From Tillus elongatus (lineage: Eukaryota > Arthropoda > Insecta > Coleoptera > Cleridae), in contig OZ023265.1 in assembly GCA_964006375.1 (NCBI GenBank), positions 113,849,084 through 113,913,083 on the forward strand: a stretch of 64,000 bases of DNA. The letters are read 5' to 3'. This document shows, one piece after another, positions 13,941-24,744 of the stretch. The translations under genes and the position numbers were made by a program. The notes beneath the pieces are model-generated. The model worked only from the letters and a program-made list of their open reading frames with translations, was not told the origin of the DNA and made no database searches. Each line of letters begins with the position of its first letter. Position 1 is the stretch's first letter.

Positions 13941-13972
13941 TTAGTGAATTTTTTTTAAGAAAATTCACTAAA
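13941..13972 (+). repeat. tail hairpin of composite repeat
   Basis: TTAGTGAATTTT pairs with AAAATTCACTAA 8 bases further on, a 12-bp perfect stem at the end of the tail. Other copies keep the pairing with substitutions on both sides. Confidence 0.75.
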
Positions 13973-14047
13973 AAGTAGAAGACGCTTTTAGTTAAAATGA
14001 ACATTGGACTTTAACAATATAAAACAATCAAACATATGGAAGTGACG

Positions 14048-14425
14048 ATATACATCAACATATTAGGGTAGATATATGTCGTTCGTTCACTTAAAACATT
14101 ACGAATCTTTTACTGAGTGAAGATTACAACCTGTGATGGGCACTCATACGTATAATTTGGAGAACCCAATTCATCACAATACAGTTTTAAGACCTGACAA
14201 TCGTTTCGCTAACAAAGTTAACGTCATCAACATATTAGATATACATCAACATATTAGGGTAGATATATGTCGTTCGTTCACTTAAAACATTACGAATCTT
14301 TTACTGAGTGAAGATTACAACCTGTGATGGGCACTCATACGTATAATTTGGAGAACCCAATTCATCACAATACAGTTTTAAGACCTGACAATCGTTTCGC
14401 TAACAAAGTTAACGTCATCAGGGGG
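14048..14425 (-). repeat. two tandem 191-bp units, each with a hammerhead-like motif
   Basis: The segment 14048-14238 is repeated almost exactly at 14239-14425. On the minus strand each unit holds a motif with core TGATGA, a stem GTTAAC/GTTAGC (one G-U pair), GAAAC, then GATTGTC. The unit at 14381-14421 has the full CTGATGA (14421-14415), and the expected cleavage is after the base at 14387. The other unit has TTGATGA, which alters the first invariant base. An unpaired C lies before the stem. The sequence beyond the motif matches 11440-11560. The units look like tandem PLE ends. Confidence 0.7.
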
Positions 14426-14639
14426 ATAAATTAACTAAGCGAATAAAAACTAAGACTCATATTATTTATATGTAAGTTGACAAGCAGTTGCGAACAGCGT
14501 CCTCTGTGAAGGTATACAGAACAACTCCCACTGTTCAGTCGAAAATTCCTCTAATTAAAATTACATTATATGCTTTTGTAAAACTGCGTGCCGTTAATAA
14601 ATAATCCATAGAAGAAGAGACACTAATTATCAAGATAAC

Positions 14640-14850
14640 ATTTTGAACAATGAATGACACAGGACTGGACCTGCTCTACTCATCGAAACATTTTTATTGA
14701 GACCTTAGAAACGATCTCAGTAAGTTTTGGGGAATAGGCAGATAAAGGCCGGTAATCGAAATACAACAACTCAACCAACCATGGTCAACCGCTCTAAGTA
14801 GGCAGATTGAGGCATTCGTGATAGAGTGCCCAAGCGTACTACCTGCATAA
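14640..14850 (+). repeat. diverged 3' fragment of the Penelope-like element
   Basis: Blocks such as AGACCTTAGAAACGATCTC, GGAATAGGCAGATAAAGGCC and CTAAGTAGGCAGATTGAGGC correspond in order to the PLE 3' region at about 34424-34560. It is an old copy that lacks coding sequence. Confidence 0.65.
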
Positions 14851-15384
14851 CGTGCTGTCCTACCAGCAGCATCTAATTCTGACACTCCTGTTTTCCATGG
14901 GAATCTATCCTCTCTGGAGGGCGAAATATTTACCATTAATTCTGTCACAAAATTTTACCTAGATAATGTGCAACTTGTTAGGACTATTAGTAAAAAAGAA
15001 GTAAAGTGTGTTTTTGTTATCGGTCTATGCAGTGTCAGTGTTATTATTTTGTTAACGATAAAGTCAGTCAAAAGCGACCAGTTCTGTTAGGAAACCTTAT
15101 TATAATCGGTGCAAATAAGTAGTCTTCAAAAGTTATTTGAGTGCACAGTATTACGGGAATATCTGTAGCAACGGTTCTGTAATCTTGATAATAAGAAGGA
15201 GAGAATTGACACAAATTTATTTAAGAAGCATGGTAAAGTAAACACGAGTAAGAATAAGAGCAGTAAAACAATAAATGGCACCCTTGCAAAAAAATCGAAC
15301 TAACGAAAATGGCTAAAGGTGCCCTGAACTAAAGTAATTGAAGAAACCTAGCGCTCTGAAAATTTATATCATGTTTCTATTTCA
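14851..15384. other. spacer, nothing recognised
   Basis: AT-rich, with short frames only. Confidence 0.45.
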
Positions 15385-16372
15385 TTTTCCAGCCTGGCTC
15401 TGATCAAGTGTTCTAGTAGTTTTCCTAGCGTATCCAGCAGGCGTAGAGGTCCAAAGGATAACGCTAGTTCTAGGGGCTTAACGTTTGTCTAAAGCCACAG
15501 AGCATCTGCTATTTTACACTCTAGGGGAACTATTGTCTCTGGAATAGTTCATTCATCACGATCAGCAGCACCTGTAAAGCTATTTCGGCCAGCTTTTTGG
15601 CATCTGCTGGTATCCTGTATGGGCCGGGAGCCATGCCGGATCTTATTTTTTTAGTTGCTGCCGTCAACTCCTCTTCCGTAAAACTCTTCTATCTCCGCTA
15701 TTTCATTCGTTTCCCAGTAGTATGATCGTTTGGGAAAGAGGTCTTATGTAATCCTTCTTCTGCCTGACTTCGTGAGGTTACATGGTACTGTCCGGGGTCC
15801 GAACTGTTTCATCACAATCCAGAATCTGCCAAGCCACCCCCCACCCCCCACCCCCCACCCCAGATGTCTTTGTTCAGTTTCTCGCAGAGGGTTACCCAAT
15901 GGCTCTTATTGGAATATTTTATCATCTGTTTTAACTCTTTTCTCTTCTTTTTGTGCAACTCAGTTGCTCCGTAACAACTATTTGGTAGGGCAATCTCCCT
16001 CTGCAACGAGCCAGTTGCCTACTGGCTCCCATACATTTGTTTCTACTTTCTCCTATTTCTGTGATCCACCAGTATGGCGCTTCTGTTTGGTTCTCCTGTG
16101 CGACCACCCAGCTCCGATTCGCCGCTGTTTTCAATTTGTTCGTCAAGCCTACCGGGCCGGCTGTTCGGTATGCCCAAAGTACCTTAATAATAACATTCGG
16201 AGCATGACGGTATCTAGCAGTACCCTCGGTGTTGGGCCTTCAGTTTCGCTCGTGGACATCAAATGTTATGTGGGCGTGGTCACTCAGTGTCTCGCTGTCT
16301 TCGACTTTCCAGTTTTGCACTGTTTTCGCCAATCTGGGGGTGAAAAATGTTATGTCAATTAACGACTGTGAG
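15385..16372 (-). pseudogene. R1-like element: endonuclease end through start of RT, minus strand
   Basis: On the minus strand the order is that of an R1/I-group ORF2. First comes the end of the endonuclease (SLIDITFF near 16360, then WKVEDSETLSDHAHITFDV near 16300-16250, with the SDH catalytic motif). A linker follows (PYWWITEIGE near 16070, ELKQMIKYSNKSHWVTLCEK near 15890-15950). The pre-RT region comes next (FTEEELTAATKKIRSGMAPG near 15650-15690), where the usual GPDGIP box reads GPYRIPAD. A G/C-rich homopolymer region near 15840-15860 and several frameshifts break it. It is 5' and 3' truncated. It could be the missing amino-terminal half of the family at 4998, but there is no overlap to test this. 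Confidence 0.75.
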
Positions 16373-16849
16373 TTACCTTCTTAAATGTGGGAGTATCGCC
16401 TTTTTTTTGCACCACAAAATAGTATTTGGCCATCTAATCTTGTGGGATCAGGCCTCTTTAATCAGCCACAGGTGATCCCCATTCTGGTGATACTAATCCA
16501 ATAACCACTAGTAATCTAAAGGGTACTACGATTCATACAGAGCATTCCCTTGTAGCATTAGATGCAATCTTATAAAATCAGAGAGTCCAACGTAAATGCG
16601 TAATCTGCAGCAGAAAAAGAAAAGTCTTATAAAAAGCTAGCTATTTTTGTCAAAATTCTGTTCTATGTGCGCCCACAACCGGATGTAATTGCTATTCATG
16701 CCATACTATTTTGCACTATTTTGCATTTACCTAATTACCAAGATCATTATCATCACTTTATTCCATATTATTTTAAAATTCTTTTTGTTGCCTTTTATGA
16801 ACGCAACCATTATTTAGTAAACTAGGTAATTTTTGTTTCATAAAATGGT
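16373..16849. other. spacer, nothing recognised
   Basis: No coding or repeat signal seen. Confidence 0.45.
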
Positions 16850-17125
16850 AATAAAAATATAAAAATCAGCTAACGCGCTAATAGAATATGCTTCTGTACT
16901 GCCTAAATCACCACGCGTCCTTCTGGCAGGACAACTCCCATTTGAAAATAGCATACTGTCGGCAGTACTGACAGATTTGTCCAGCTGTACTTCTGAAAGC
17001 CCCTTCCAGCAGGACAGATGCTTGGGATGTATATCATTAGATGGCCTTTTATATTTTAAAATCTTCAGAATGACTCTAAAACAGGAACCAAAACGCCGAG
17101 TCATAACAAATTCTACGGCAACTAC
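16850..17125 (+). repeat. Penelope-like element 3' end, diverged
   Basis: The stretch 17065-17125 (ACTCTAAAACAGGAACCAAA, then ACGCCGAGTCATAACAAATT) aligns with the terminal hairpin and end of the PLE at 34786-34850. Upstream limits are unclear. Substitutions spoil the stem, so this is an old copy. Confidence 0.55.
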
Positions 17126-17410
17126 GGTGAGGCAGATAATGGTGTGATTTTAATTAAACTTGGAATGAGTGTTCGCTTAGCCAATGGACTTGACAAGTTC
17201 GATAGCCAGGAATGCCATCCAGATCTTTCAGGAACTTTGTGTGTTCCCTTTCAAAAAAAAATGTGTATCTTAGAAAAAACAAAAAATATTGTAACCAAAT
17301 TTGATGCACGAATATCTGTAATGTCAGGTATTTTACGTACCAAAGTTCAGATTCTTAAGTTAAAGAAAACAAAAGTTATGAGCATTCAAAGAAAAAATTA
17401 GCAAAAGTTC
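17126..17410 (-). repeat. composite-repeat body fragment, reverse orientation
   Basis: The plus-strand frame starting at 17144 reads LANGLDKFDSQE and then NIVTKFDARISV, matching FANGLDKFVIQE and KVRATKFGTLVN on the minus strand of copy C1. It adjoins the PLE end at 17065-17125. A short direct duplication (AAAGTTCAGA-TCTTAAG blocks at 17341 and 17403) follows inside it. Confidence 0.65.
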
Positions 17411-17937
17411 AGAATCTTAAGATAAAGAAAACAAAAGATGAGCATTCGAAGAAAAACAAATTAGGCGCGTCGGAAATCAAAGGATGTCATAAGCCAACAA
17501 TATTATGGGTGATAAACAAAATCTATTGAATATTATAGACACTTATTTTGTTGCAAAGAAGTCAGGACGTAGCAAAAATTACATTAAAAATTATACTGTT
17601 TTTTCTGCTGAAAACGTCAAAGTGCCGATTAGAAACATGAAATTTGGTGAGTTCTAAAGAAGATTCTGAACGAACGCCGGTTATGCAGTACAAAAAATAA
17701 AGGACGTGTATTTTGCAAAATCTTAAATTTCTATTTTAGCAGCTACTGTTCTGCACTTGACTAACATATTTGCAAAAATATAATTTGAAATACTGGAACC
17801 GTATTTCCGATATTGGCAGCAGTTGGAATTGTTGAATTATAAAGTGTTATATTTCTTATTAAAAAAATTAATTTCGCAAAACCTCTTCAGTCAATAGATC
17901 GATAAAAGAACAAGCCACATGTAACTAATAATAATAG
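17411..17937. other. spacer, nothing recognised
   Basis: AT-rich, with no frame of note. Confidence 0.45.
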
Positions 17938-18150
17938 TTTGGACGCAGTTAGTACGTTATGGTAGCACATTTTTTCATACATTTCTTTACATTTTAGTAA
18001 TAATATAAGTTAAAGTTCTATTTACTCGAAAAATTTAAGGTCCCTATGTAACAATTTATTTTAAACAGATTTATCAAAATAGCTTTGTTATTTACGTGGA
18101 TACAAATTCTTTCAAAAGCAATACCAATTATATTTCTAAATCAATTCTGT
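17938..18150 (+). repeat. left part of MITE, diverged
   Basis: TTTGGACGCAGTTAGTACGT and the following TATGGTAGCACATTTTT match the left end of the MITE. Internal similarity fades, and the right inverted repeat is missing. Confidence 0.55.
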
Positions 18151-18719
18151 TCCACGTGGCAACGCCGCCAATGAACGGGTAGCAAAACTCCTAGGGATAA
18201 TTTCGGCAATGAGTAACTTACGGGTTAGGTTATAGTGTGGTGTTTTTGCGAATGCGAATGCGCATCAGAAGACCGCATGGGTTTGGGAAGGGGGATATTG
18301 CATAGTGTAGTGTCGGTATGAGACGGCGGACGGCGGCGATACCTGGAGAGCGGGTGCAAGTATCTGCCCACCTAGACGATCATAAATTGGGCACTGGGCA
18401 CTAACACTAACACCGATATACTGTACTCTGTAAAATACCAGATAACCTTGGAGCAGCGTCTTCGACTTTACAATAAGATGTGCATTCCGTTAGTAGGTAA
18501 ATGCTCTTACAGATCTGACGATTTGTTAATGAATAGATCGGGAGATTCACTCATTGATAAAGACTAATTAGGTTCAACGCGTATAGAGAAATGTTTGTCT
18601 TAGTATAAGCGACGGTTATAATGTATTATTACTTCAAGTGCATATACGATAATACGTGTTTTTGCTAATGTTAAATCACTATGGTCAACTTATATCTTAA
18701 CCTTACGGTTACATACATG
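18151..18719. other. spacer with a GC-richer patch at 18230-18430
   Basis: The patch contains GACGGCGGACGGCGGCGAT and GGGCACTGGGCACTAACACT small tandem motifs. No gene is recognised. Confidence 0.4.
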
Positions 18720-18859
18720 TGGTCCAAAAAGAAATGTATACAGAACAGCAGTACAGAATTCGACCATTTACGCAAAGTTACTTTAGTCCAAAGGTCAAAA
18801 TTAAAGGTGATACAAATATACAATAGTTGATCAATAAATACCCGTGCTGGTTTTTCAAA

Positions 18860-19160
18860 ACTTCTTTTAATTTTCCAACGATAGACTTTTCAAACCTTTC
18901 TGCTATTTCTTAAACTCCTTCAAAAATACTATTAGTCAATCTCTTCAAAATGCGCTTCTGTCTCGAAGAGCACCTCCTCGTTTGTGCCTGTTTTCTCCGA
19001 GTGATTTTTGCATATTAGGAAACAGAAAGACGTCGCTGGAAGTTAGGTCGGGCAAGTACTGTGGGTGCGGCAACGATTCGTAGCGCAATTCATGCGATTT
19101 TGTCGCGACAGTTCCGGATAAATGGGCTGGTGCGTTGTCGTGGTGATACAACACTTTTTT
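18860..19160 (-). pseudogene. mariner transposase, carboxy-terminal part
   Basis: The minus strand reads VLYHHDNAPAHLSGTVATKS, which includes the second catalytic Asp region (HHDNAPAH). ELRYESLPHPQYLPDLTSSD follows (the third catalytic block, normally YSPDLAPSDYF; the final Asp is kept as SSDVFLF), then LGENR. The frame decays beyond 18945. It is the 3' half of the transposase whose other part begins at 20307. Confidence 0.8.
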
Positions 19161-19162
19161 TC

Positions 19163-20306
19163 GGTGAATTTGCAGATGACCTCCCAAACAGTTTTAGATA
19201 AAACAACTGCTGCTACATAAAGTTTAGTATCTTACATGCACGCTAACACTTCTCTTGCCTTTCCTGAGTTATTTACATTTAAAGTGTTTTACACATTACA
19301 TACTTCTTAAATAATTGCCCAGTACGGTTCTGTTCCATATCACCCCTTCCCCTCCTACACATTGCAATTGACATAAAGTTCACACTGACTTTAGGAATCC
19401 CTGGAATATTCTATACACATGGACTATTGGCTTCTATTGCCAATATATCACTTCGCTTTTAGTACCCCGCTAGTACACGTATCCGTTTGAACCGTTTCTT
19501 ATATGTTCATGTGTCCACTGTCGTTATTTATGAAATAGTGCGTTGTTTCTCTTGTTCTGTTAGACCATTAGAGTAGTAGTGGTTTGAGCGTGCATGTGTC
19601 GCGAGTTTCTGTCTGTGATATGTCATTTTGTTTTCTACATCGTTTTTCCAATAAGGAAAATGCGAGGTCGAAGGTTGTTTGCACCAAGGGCCGGACCTAC
19701 TTCATTTGCTAGAGATGCAATAGATAAGTGTTACGTAAAATGTATTGTTCCTTGTTAAATTTCGATCGTTTGACAGTATATGAGGTGGCATGTTCTCTTT
19801 TACCTGTACAAACTAGGGTACTTATATTGTAAAATGGGTTTTCCTTCTTCTAGCGTTCCATTTGCGACAAACGTGGGACGAGGAGTGGGGGGGGGGGGGG
19901 GGTTGCTGCTTCGCCCTGGGGAATTTCCCTCCGCTTTCGCATGCATACAATCTCCCTCGTTGCATAAAACACAAGACACATTTCCTCAGAGCAGCCTTCA
20001 AGAAAGTTACGGAAACTGTAGCGAATAGGGATGCCGTGTGGGTTGGCTGGCTTTAAGGGGATGTGGCTTCAAAAAGTGAAAAAGACAGATTTTATGCCGT
20101 TTTCTTCGCATCTTCTGCTCATATTTCCTTTTTACTAACTACCCCGCCCAGCACTTCGATTCATTCCTGGTCCCGTTACTTCCTTTCTGGGTGTGAACAA
20201 GCCTTTTTTCTGTGGTTTATGCATCTAGGTGGGGGGGTAGGTTTCTAAGCATGTTTCTGAAAATATTTTTCAAAAAAGCCTTCGGGAGGTTGTCTGCAAA
20301 TTTAGC
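19163..20306. mobile_element. non-autonomous TIR element inserted in mariner transposase
   Basis: Its ends are GGTGAATTTGCAGATGACCT on the left and, read inward from the right, GCTAAATTTGCAGACAACCT, about 23 bp of imperfect inverted repeat continuing into CCC. The T-run TTTTTTC occurs directly outside both ends, a likely 7-8 bp target duplication that would fit a hAT-type mover. There is no transposase. It contains a G-run at 19887-19903 and a segment, near 19935-20060, shared with the element at 55434-56450. On the minus strand its first ~120 bases align with the start of that second copy (both carry ATGCTTAGAA then GATGCATAAACCACA or GATGCATAAATCACA). Confidence 0.75.
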
Positions 20307-21010
20307 TTTTTTCTTATAAAAATGGGGCTGTGCCTCGTCCAATTGCTTATCTAATCGGTCCAGTAGTTCACTGAAGTACTGCTCCGTGATGCTCTTTCTT
20401 TCTGAAAAAAGTCACTGAGGATTATTCCCTTCAAGCCCCAAATAACCGTGACAATGGCCTTGCCGGCCAATGGGACCGTCTTTGCCTTCCTCGGAGCAGA
20501 TCCACCCGAAAAAATATATTGTTTCGACTGTTGCTTGGTCTCTGGAGTATCATAATGTCGCCAGGTTTCATCAACGGATACCACTCGACGCAAAAAGTCC
20601 TGCAAATTTGGCTGAAAGAGGTCCAAACACCACTTCGACATTTACAGCCGTATCCGCTTGTTGCCATTACGAGCAATCGCGGCACCCATCGGCACCTTTC
20701 TCATAGTTAACTTATCATGTAAGATATTGACTGCCGCCCTGTACCATACGCATACGGCCTCTGCTATTTCGTGCAGCTTAGTTCGGCAACAAGCGAGGAT
20801 CGTGTCGTAGACTTTTCACGATTTCCTCGGTAACTGCGTCTGCCGGTTGACCTGGCTGCTCCTCATCAAAAACAGATGTACTGCCATGTTTAAATTCATT
20901 GAACCAATATCTCACTGTTGTCGTGGATGGCGAAGGGTCCCCATCGACAGCTTCAGCTTTTTGCTTTTCGCATGTTATTCCATCAAAAAAAGAAGCGAAT
21001 TATGGATCGA
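20307..21010 (-). pseudogene. mariner transposase, amino-terminal and central part
   Basis: The minus strand reads the helix-turn-helix region (TVRYWFNEFKHGSTSVFDEE near 20910-20870, then PADAVTEEIVK). A linker carries ILHDKLTMRKVP, followed by the first catalytic block FLRRVVSVDETWRHYDTPET (about 20590-20530, with Asp in VDETW). After that come KQQSKQYIFSGGSAPRKAKT and VTVIWGLKGIILSDFF. Only small frame changes are seen, so this is a relatively young mariner remnant, interrupted at KKK by the TIR element. Confidence 0.85.
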
Positions 21011-21115
21011 TATAGCACTATTTCTATTTTATTGATTAACACAAAACACGTGTGATACAACTGGTCACTAAACAAAAATCAATCAATTAACCAGTCTGAA
21101 ATTTAGTAGAGTGTC

Positions 21116-21454
21116 GTTTGACAGATGACAGTACACGACGGTAATGCCAACTCTCTTCAGCAACGCCACCTGTGTTTGAATAACGGTACTTGGTCGACCT
21201 TAGTGCCAACAGCGTTTAAGTGTTTAGCAGATTTGCTGGAAGCCAGCGAATCAGCTCTAAATGGCAGATATTTGCCAACAATAATCATTGCATTATTCTT
21301 GAATTGTAAATAAAAAAGCAGATCAATTTAGTTAATTATTTTAATGTAAGAGGTATAGCGCATAATGGAAAAATATAATAACTTACGACCATCAACTATG
21401 ATTGATAGGAAAAGAAATAACGGCCATCATTAACCTCAGTATACATTGATATAC
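21116..21454. other. spacer, nothing recognised
   Basis: A short frame at 21125-21313 has no known similarity. Confidence 0.4.
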
Positions 21455-21695
21455 ATCTAAGAATAATAAAAAAAACTACCTTCATTTCTATGACAATTGG
21501 CAGTTCCCACATTTTTGCCACAAAAAAGTGTAGTGGGGTAAAATCGGGTGACGAACTGGCCAAATGATTATGCTACCACGGGGTCTCCATCTGATTACCG
21601 TTCATTTAGATAATTTCATATTTAAACACGGTAGTAAGTCGGTGCACCATCTGGCAAAAAGTAACATGACATTTTTAAGGTATCTGGGGTGGTAT
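21455..21695 (-). pseudogene. Tc1/mariner-family transposase fragment
   Basis: The minus strand reads a remnant of the catalytic carboxy-terminal region. HLASSSPDFTPLHFFVAKM (about 21560-21500) corresponds to the WPxRSPDLTPLDFFLWG box, and MVHRLTTVFKYEII lies upstream. The last catalytic Asp is replaced by His (TPLHFF). Only about 80 codons remain. Confidence 0.65.
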
Positions 21696-22133
21696 GTTGT
21701 ATGTCATGTAGTAAATGTAATTTAAAATACAACTAGCAGAGTCCTTAAATATAGGTTAACACAGCACAAACGTGATATACATCCACAAAAAAGAACTTGT
21801 GCTTTGTCTGCACATAATCTTCATACTGGCCATAATATAAATTTTAGTAATGCTTCTAATTTCATTGTCAAACCTCAAATAATAAAACAATGTGTTTAGG
21901 AGACTTTGAAATTATTTTAACGAAAACTAAATAAAAATGAAGAAAGATAATAGCTTTTTAGGACACTACCCCCGTCTATTTTTCATTGGCAACAGCAGCA
22001 AAACAAAAATATTTGAATACGCAATAGTTAGCTTCCATATGTCAGATTGACTCTTATAAACTATATTCAAATTTATATAAATATTTTATTAATGGTTGTT
22101 ACTTAATTCAAGTTCAATTTTAAAACTCGCTTT
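21696..22133. other. spacer, nothing recognised
   Basis: A/T-rich with no frame of note. CAAACGTGATATACATCC near 21768 and CATAATCTTCATACTGGCCA near 21812 resemble PLE endonuclease-region text (KHRVY, H-x-HTGH) but are too short to call. Confidence 0.35.
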
Positions 22134-24424
22134 ATAGAGTGTGTCTCAGATTGGTGCTGCATGTATTGCTATCGCTGTTAATATAAAGGCTAAAAAGTCG
22201 TTTAAATGGGTAATGTTTCTCAGGATTCTATTGCCATTTCAGAACTGCCAACAGATTTTATCAATTGTTTTTTTTTTAACTAATCGCGCAAAACCAAAAT
22301 GACGCTTTTTGAAAAACCCCGTATCTCGGTTATCTGAGGACATACAGTATTTTGGTTTAGACATTTAATGGGCAGTTTTTTAGGGTATTTGCGATAAAAA
22401 ATAAAACAAAATATCTCTTACCGTTTTTGAGAAAATGATTATAACTTTATATTTTCTTATGGAAGCCATATTGGATTTTCATTAAATTAATTAGCATTTC
22501 TATCCCCTTTTCAGAAATGTATCACGTATTTTCTTTCTAATAAATACTGAAACAAACAAATGTAAAAATTTTCTAATGAAGTTTGCTGATGTGCTTGATA
22601 CGGTGTAGTAGACGAGCTAACAACTTGGTAATCTTATAACTGTCAAATTGGGTTTAATTTGCAGTGTCTTCATTACATTTGATTCATTCAATTTGATTTC
22701 GTTAACTGCTTCTCTTTGGTTTAATTTAATTTCCATTGCGTTGATGTAATTTTCAAACACCCGACCATTAATTATACTAACGGAGAAAAATCAAACATGT
22801 TAGATACCTACTTCGTAGCACACAGAAACTCTACAGCGGCTGCTGAAATTTACGGAAATAAACTTCCTGAACGGCATCAACCAAACGCAAGATTTTAGGG
22901 ATCTGGTACTAAATTTACTTAATTAGGTGAGTCTGGCAAAACTCAGAAATCGTAAATATGCTGTGGAAAATCACAAGAGAATTGATCATGTGTTACAATA
23001 CACTAATAATAACTTCACATCATCGGGTAGAAAAATTGGCAATGAAACGGATACCCCTAAATCAGACGCCCATCGAGTACTGCACATTAGTAAATACAGT
23101 GGATACAAGCCCAGGATATAGAACAAGGTTTATCGGCAAATGATTTTTCTTCATGAGTAAGATTAGGTTAATGGGACATCAAAATATGCAACAAAATCCC
23201 AGTTTTTCCATGAAAATATTATGGACTGACGAAACTTAATTTACCAATTACGGAGTTTTCGACAGGCATAATTCTTATCACTGGGTTATATAAAACCCAC
23301 AGCTCACCTCATCGAGAAGATTTAAAACACAATTTCGATTGTTATAGGTAATAGGAAACTATAAAATACGACCTGAATTTAAACATGAAATTATTAAAAT
23401 GATTACTTTCAGGAAATCAATAAATTGAACCATTATTTTTTTAATTCAATTTGAATGCAGCACAATATTGTCAGCTTTTGCAAGAGCAAATAATGCCAGC
23501 TATAATTAATTGCGAATAATGGCGACATTTTTTATAGGGACACATTCAGAACGAAACTTACGCACTCGAAGCTCCCAAAAATATTGCAATTTTAGGAGAA
23601 AGCGCCCGCAACGCTATGGGTGCACTGAATAGAAACACATTAATTAGGACAATAAACTTTCTCCAAAATCGTTGCCAAATGTGTATTGATCAAGGTGGTG
23701 GCCACATAGAACAATTTCTTTAAATTGAACAGTTCATATCTAAACATAGTTTGTATAAGGTTGTATTGTAAATTGTCCCAAAATTACTGCAAAATGCCTG
23801 TTTTTACATTCGTTCCATAATAATATTCGATAATAATGCAAGAATAATTTTCTAAATGTCTGGCGATGGCTAGTGTAGAGAGAAGCATTCAGTCGCCTGC
23901 TGAAGTGAGTGAACGAATGAAAAATTTGTCGTTATCGTGAGCCTAACTAGATTAACAGTTTTTTTGCAACTTACTACAGGTACCTAATATTTTTTTCTTA
24001 TTTCTATAATAGAAAATACCATGCTGTGGTACATTTTTGTAAGGGGGATACAAAATGCTATTTAATGCAATACAACTCCAATATGGCGTCCATAAGAAAA
24101 ACAAAGTTATAATCATATCTTGAAAACAATGAAAGATATTCTTTTGTTTAATTTGTTATGGCAAAGGCATTGAAAAAGTGCCCATACAATCTCTACACCA
24201 AAATACCGAAATGTTTTCAGATAAACAAGATACGGGGGTTCGTCAAAAACGCATCATTTTGGTTTTTCGCGATTATTTGAAAAACAAAAAAGAATTAATA
24301 AAATTTGATGGCACTTCTAAAATTGCAACATCCTAAAAACAACATTACCCACTTATCGACTTTCTAGCTCTCATAATAACCGAGATAGCAATAGAAGAAG
24401 CACCAATCTGGGAGACATTGTGTG
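22134..24424 (+). mobile_element. Tc1/mariner-family transposon with ~300-400 bp inverted repeats
   Basis: The left arm begins near GTGTCTCAGATTGGTGCTGC (22140), and the right arm ends with its complement (GAAGCACCAATCTGGGAGAC, about 24395-24415). Pairing continues inward for about 280-400 bases. It includes the blocks around CCAAAATGACGC (22297) and GCATCATTTTGG (24251), and AGCCATATTGGA (22465) and TCCAATATGGCG (24080). The interior holds a decayed plus-strand transposase. Such long inverted repeats are known in some Tc1/mariner groups. Confidence 0.8.
22790..23730 (+). pseudogene. Tc1/mariner-family transposase, degenerate
   Basis: Pieces in order are a helix-turn-helix start (TAAAEIYGNKLPERHQPNAR near 22835-22895 after frame correction) and a linker with LAKLRNRKYAVENHKRIDHV (22933-22995). 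SGRKIGNETDTPKSDAHRVL (23025-23080) is the second HTH. A catalytic region follows with LWTDET near 23220 and YGVFDRHNSYHW-type sequence after it. Near 23610-23710 a carboxy end reads LQNRCQMCIDQGGGHIEQFL, the common end of this group. Stops and frameshifts are frequent, and the third catalytic region is missing or unrecognisable. Confidence 0.7.
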
Positions 24425-24535
24425 CTGTAAGTATTTATTTACTCTGGCTATTACGAATATTTTGAAAATAAAATTAGACAAAATGGTCCAGCCGTTCTCG
24501 AGGTGATGCGCTTTCTATCGATCAGCATTTAATTT

Positions 24536-24744
<209 letters not shown>

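Larger units (their letters stand above)
18720..21115 (-). mobile_element. mariner element split by a 1.14-kb insertion
   Basis: Transposase halves lie at 20307-21010 and 18860-19160 on the minus strand. Removing 19163-20306 and one copy of the T-run duplication joins them in frame (PHFYKKK to VLYHHDNAPAH). Exact terminal repeats of the mariner were not identified. The flanks to about 18720 and 21115 are assigned by distance only. Confidence 0.75.

Noticed and set aside
14694..14948. 84-codon minus-strand frame as a gene
   Set aside because: It runs antisense through a diverged Penelope 3' fragment and matches no family.
15730..16362. 210-codon plus-strand open frame
   Set aside because: It is the antisense shadow of the R1-like minus-strand sequence, which reads recognisable endonuclease and RT-linker motifs.
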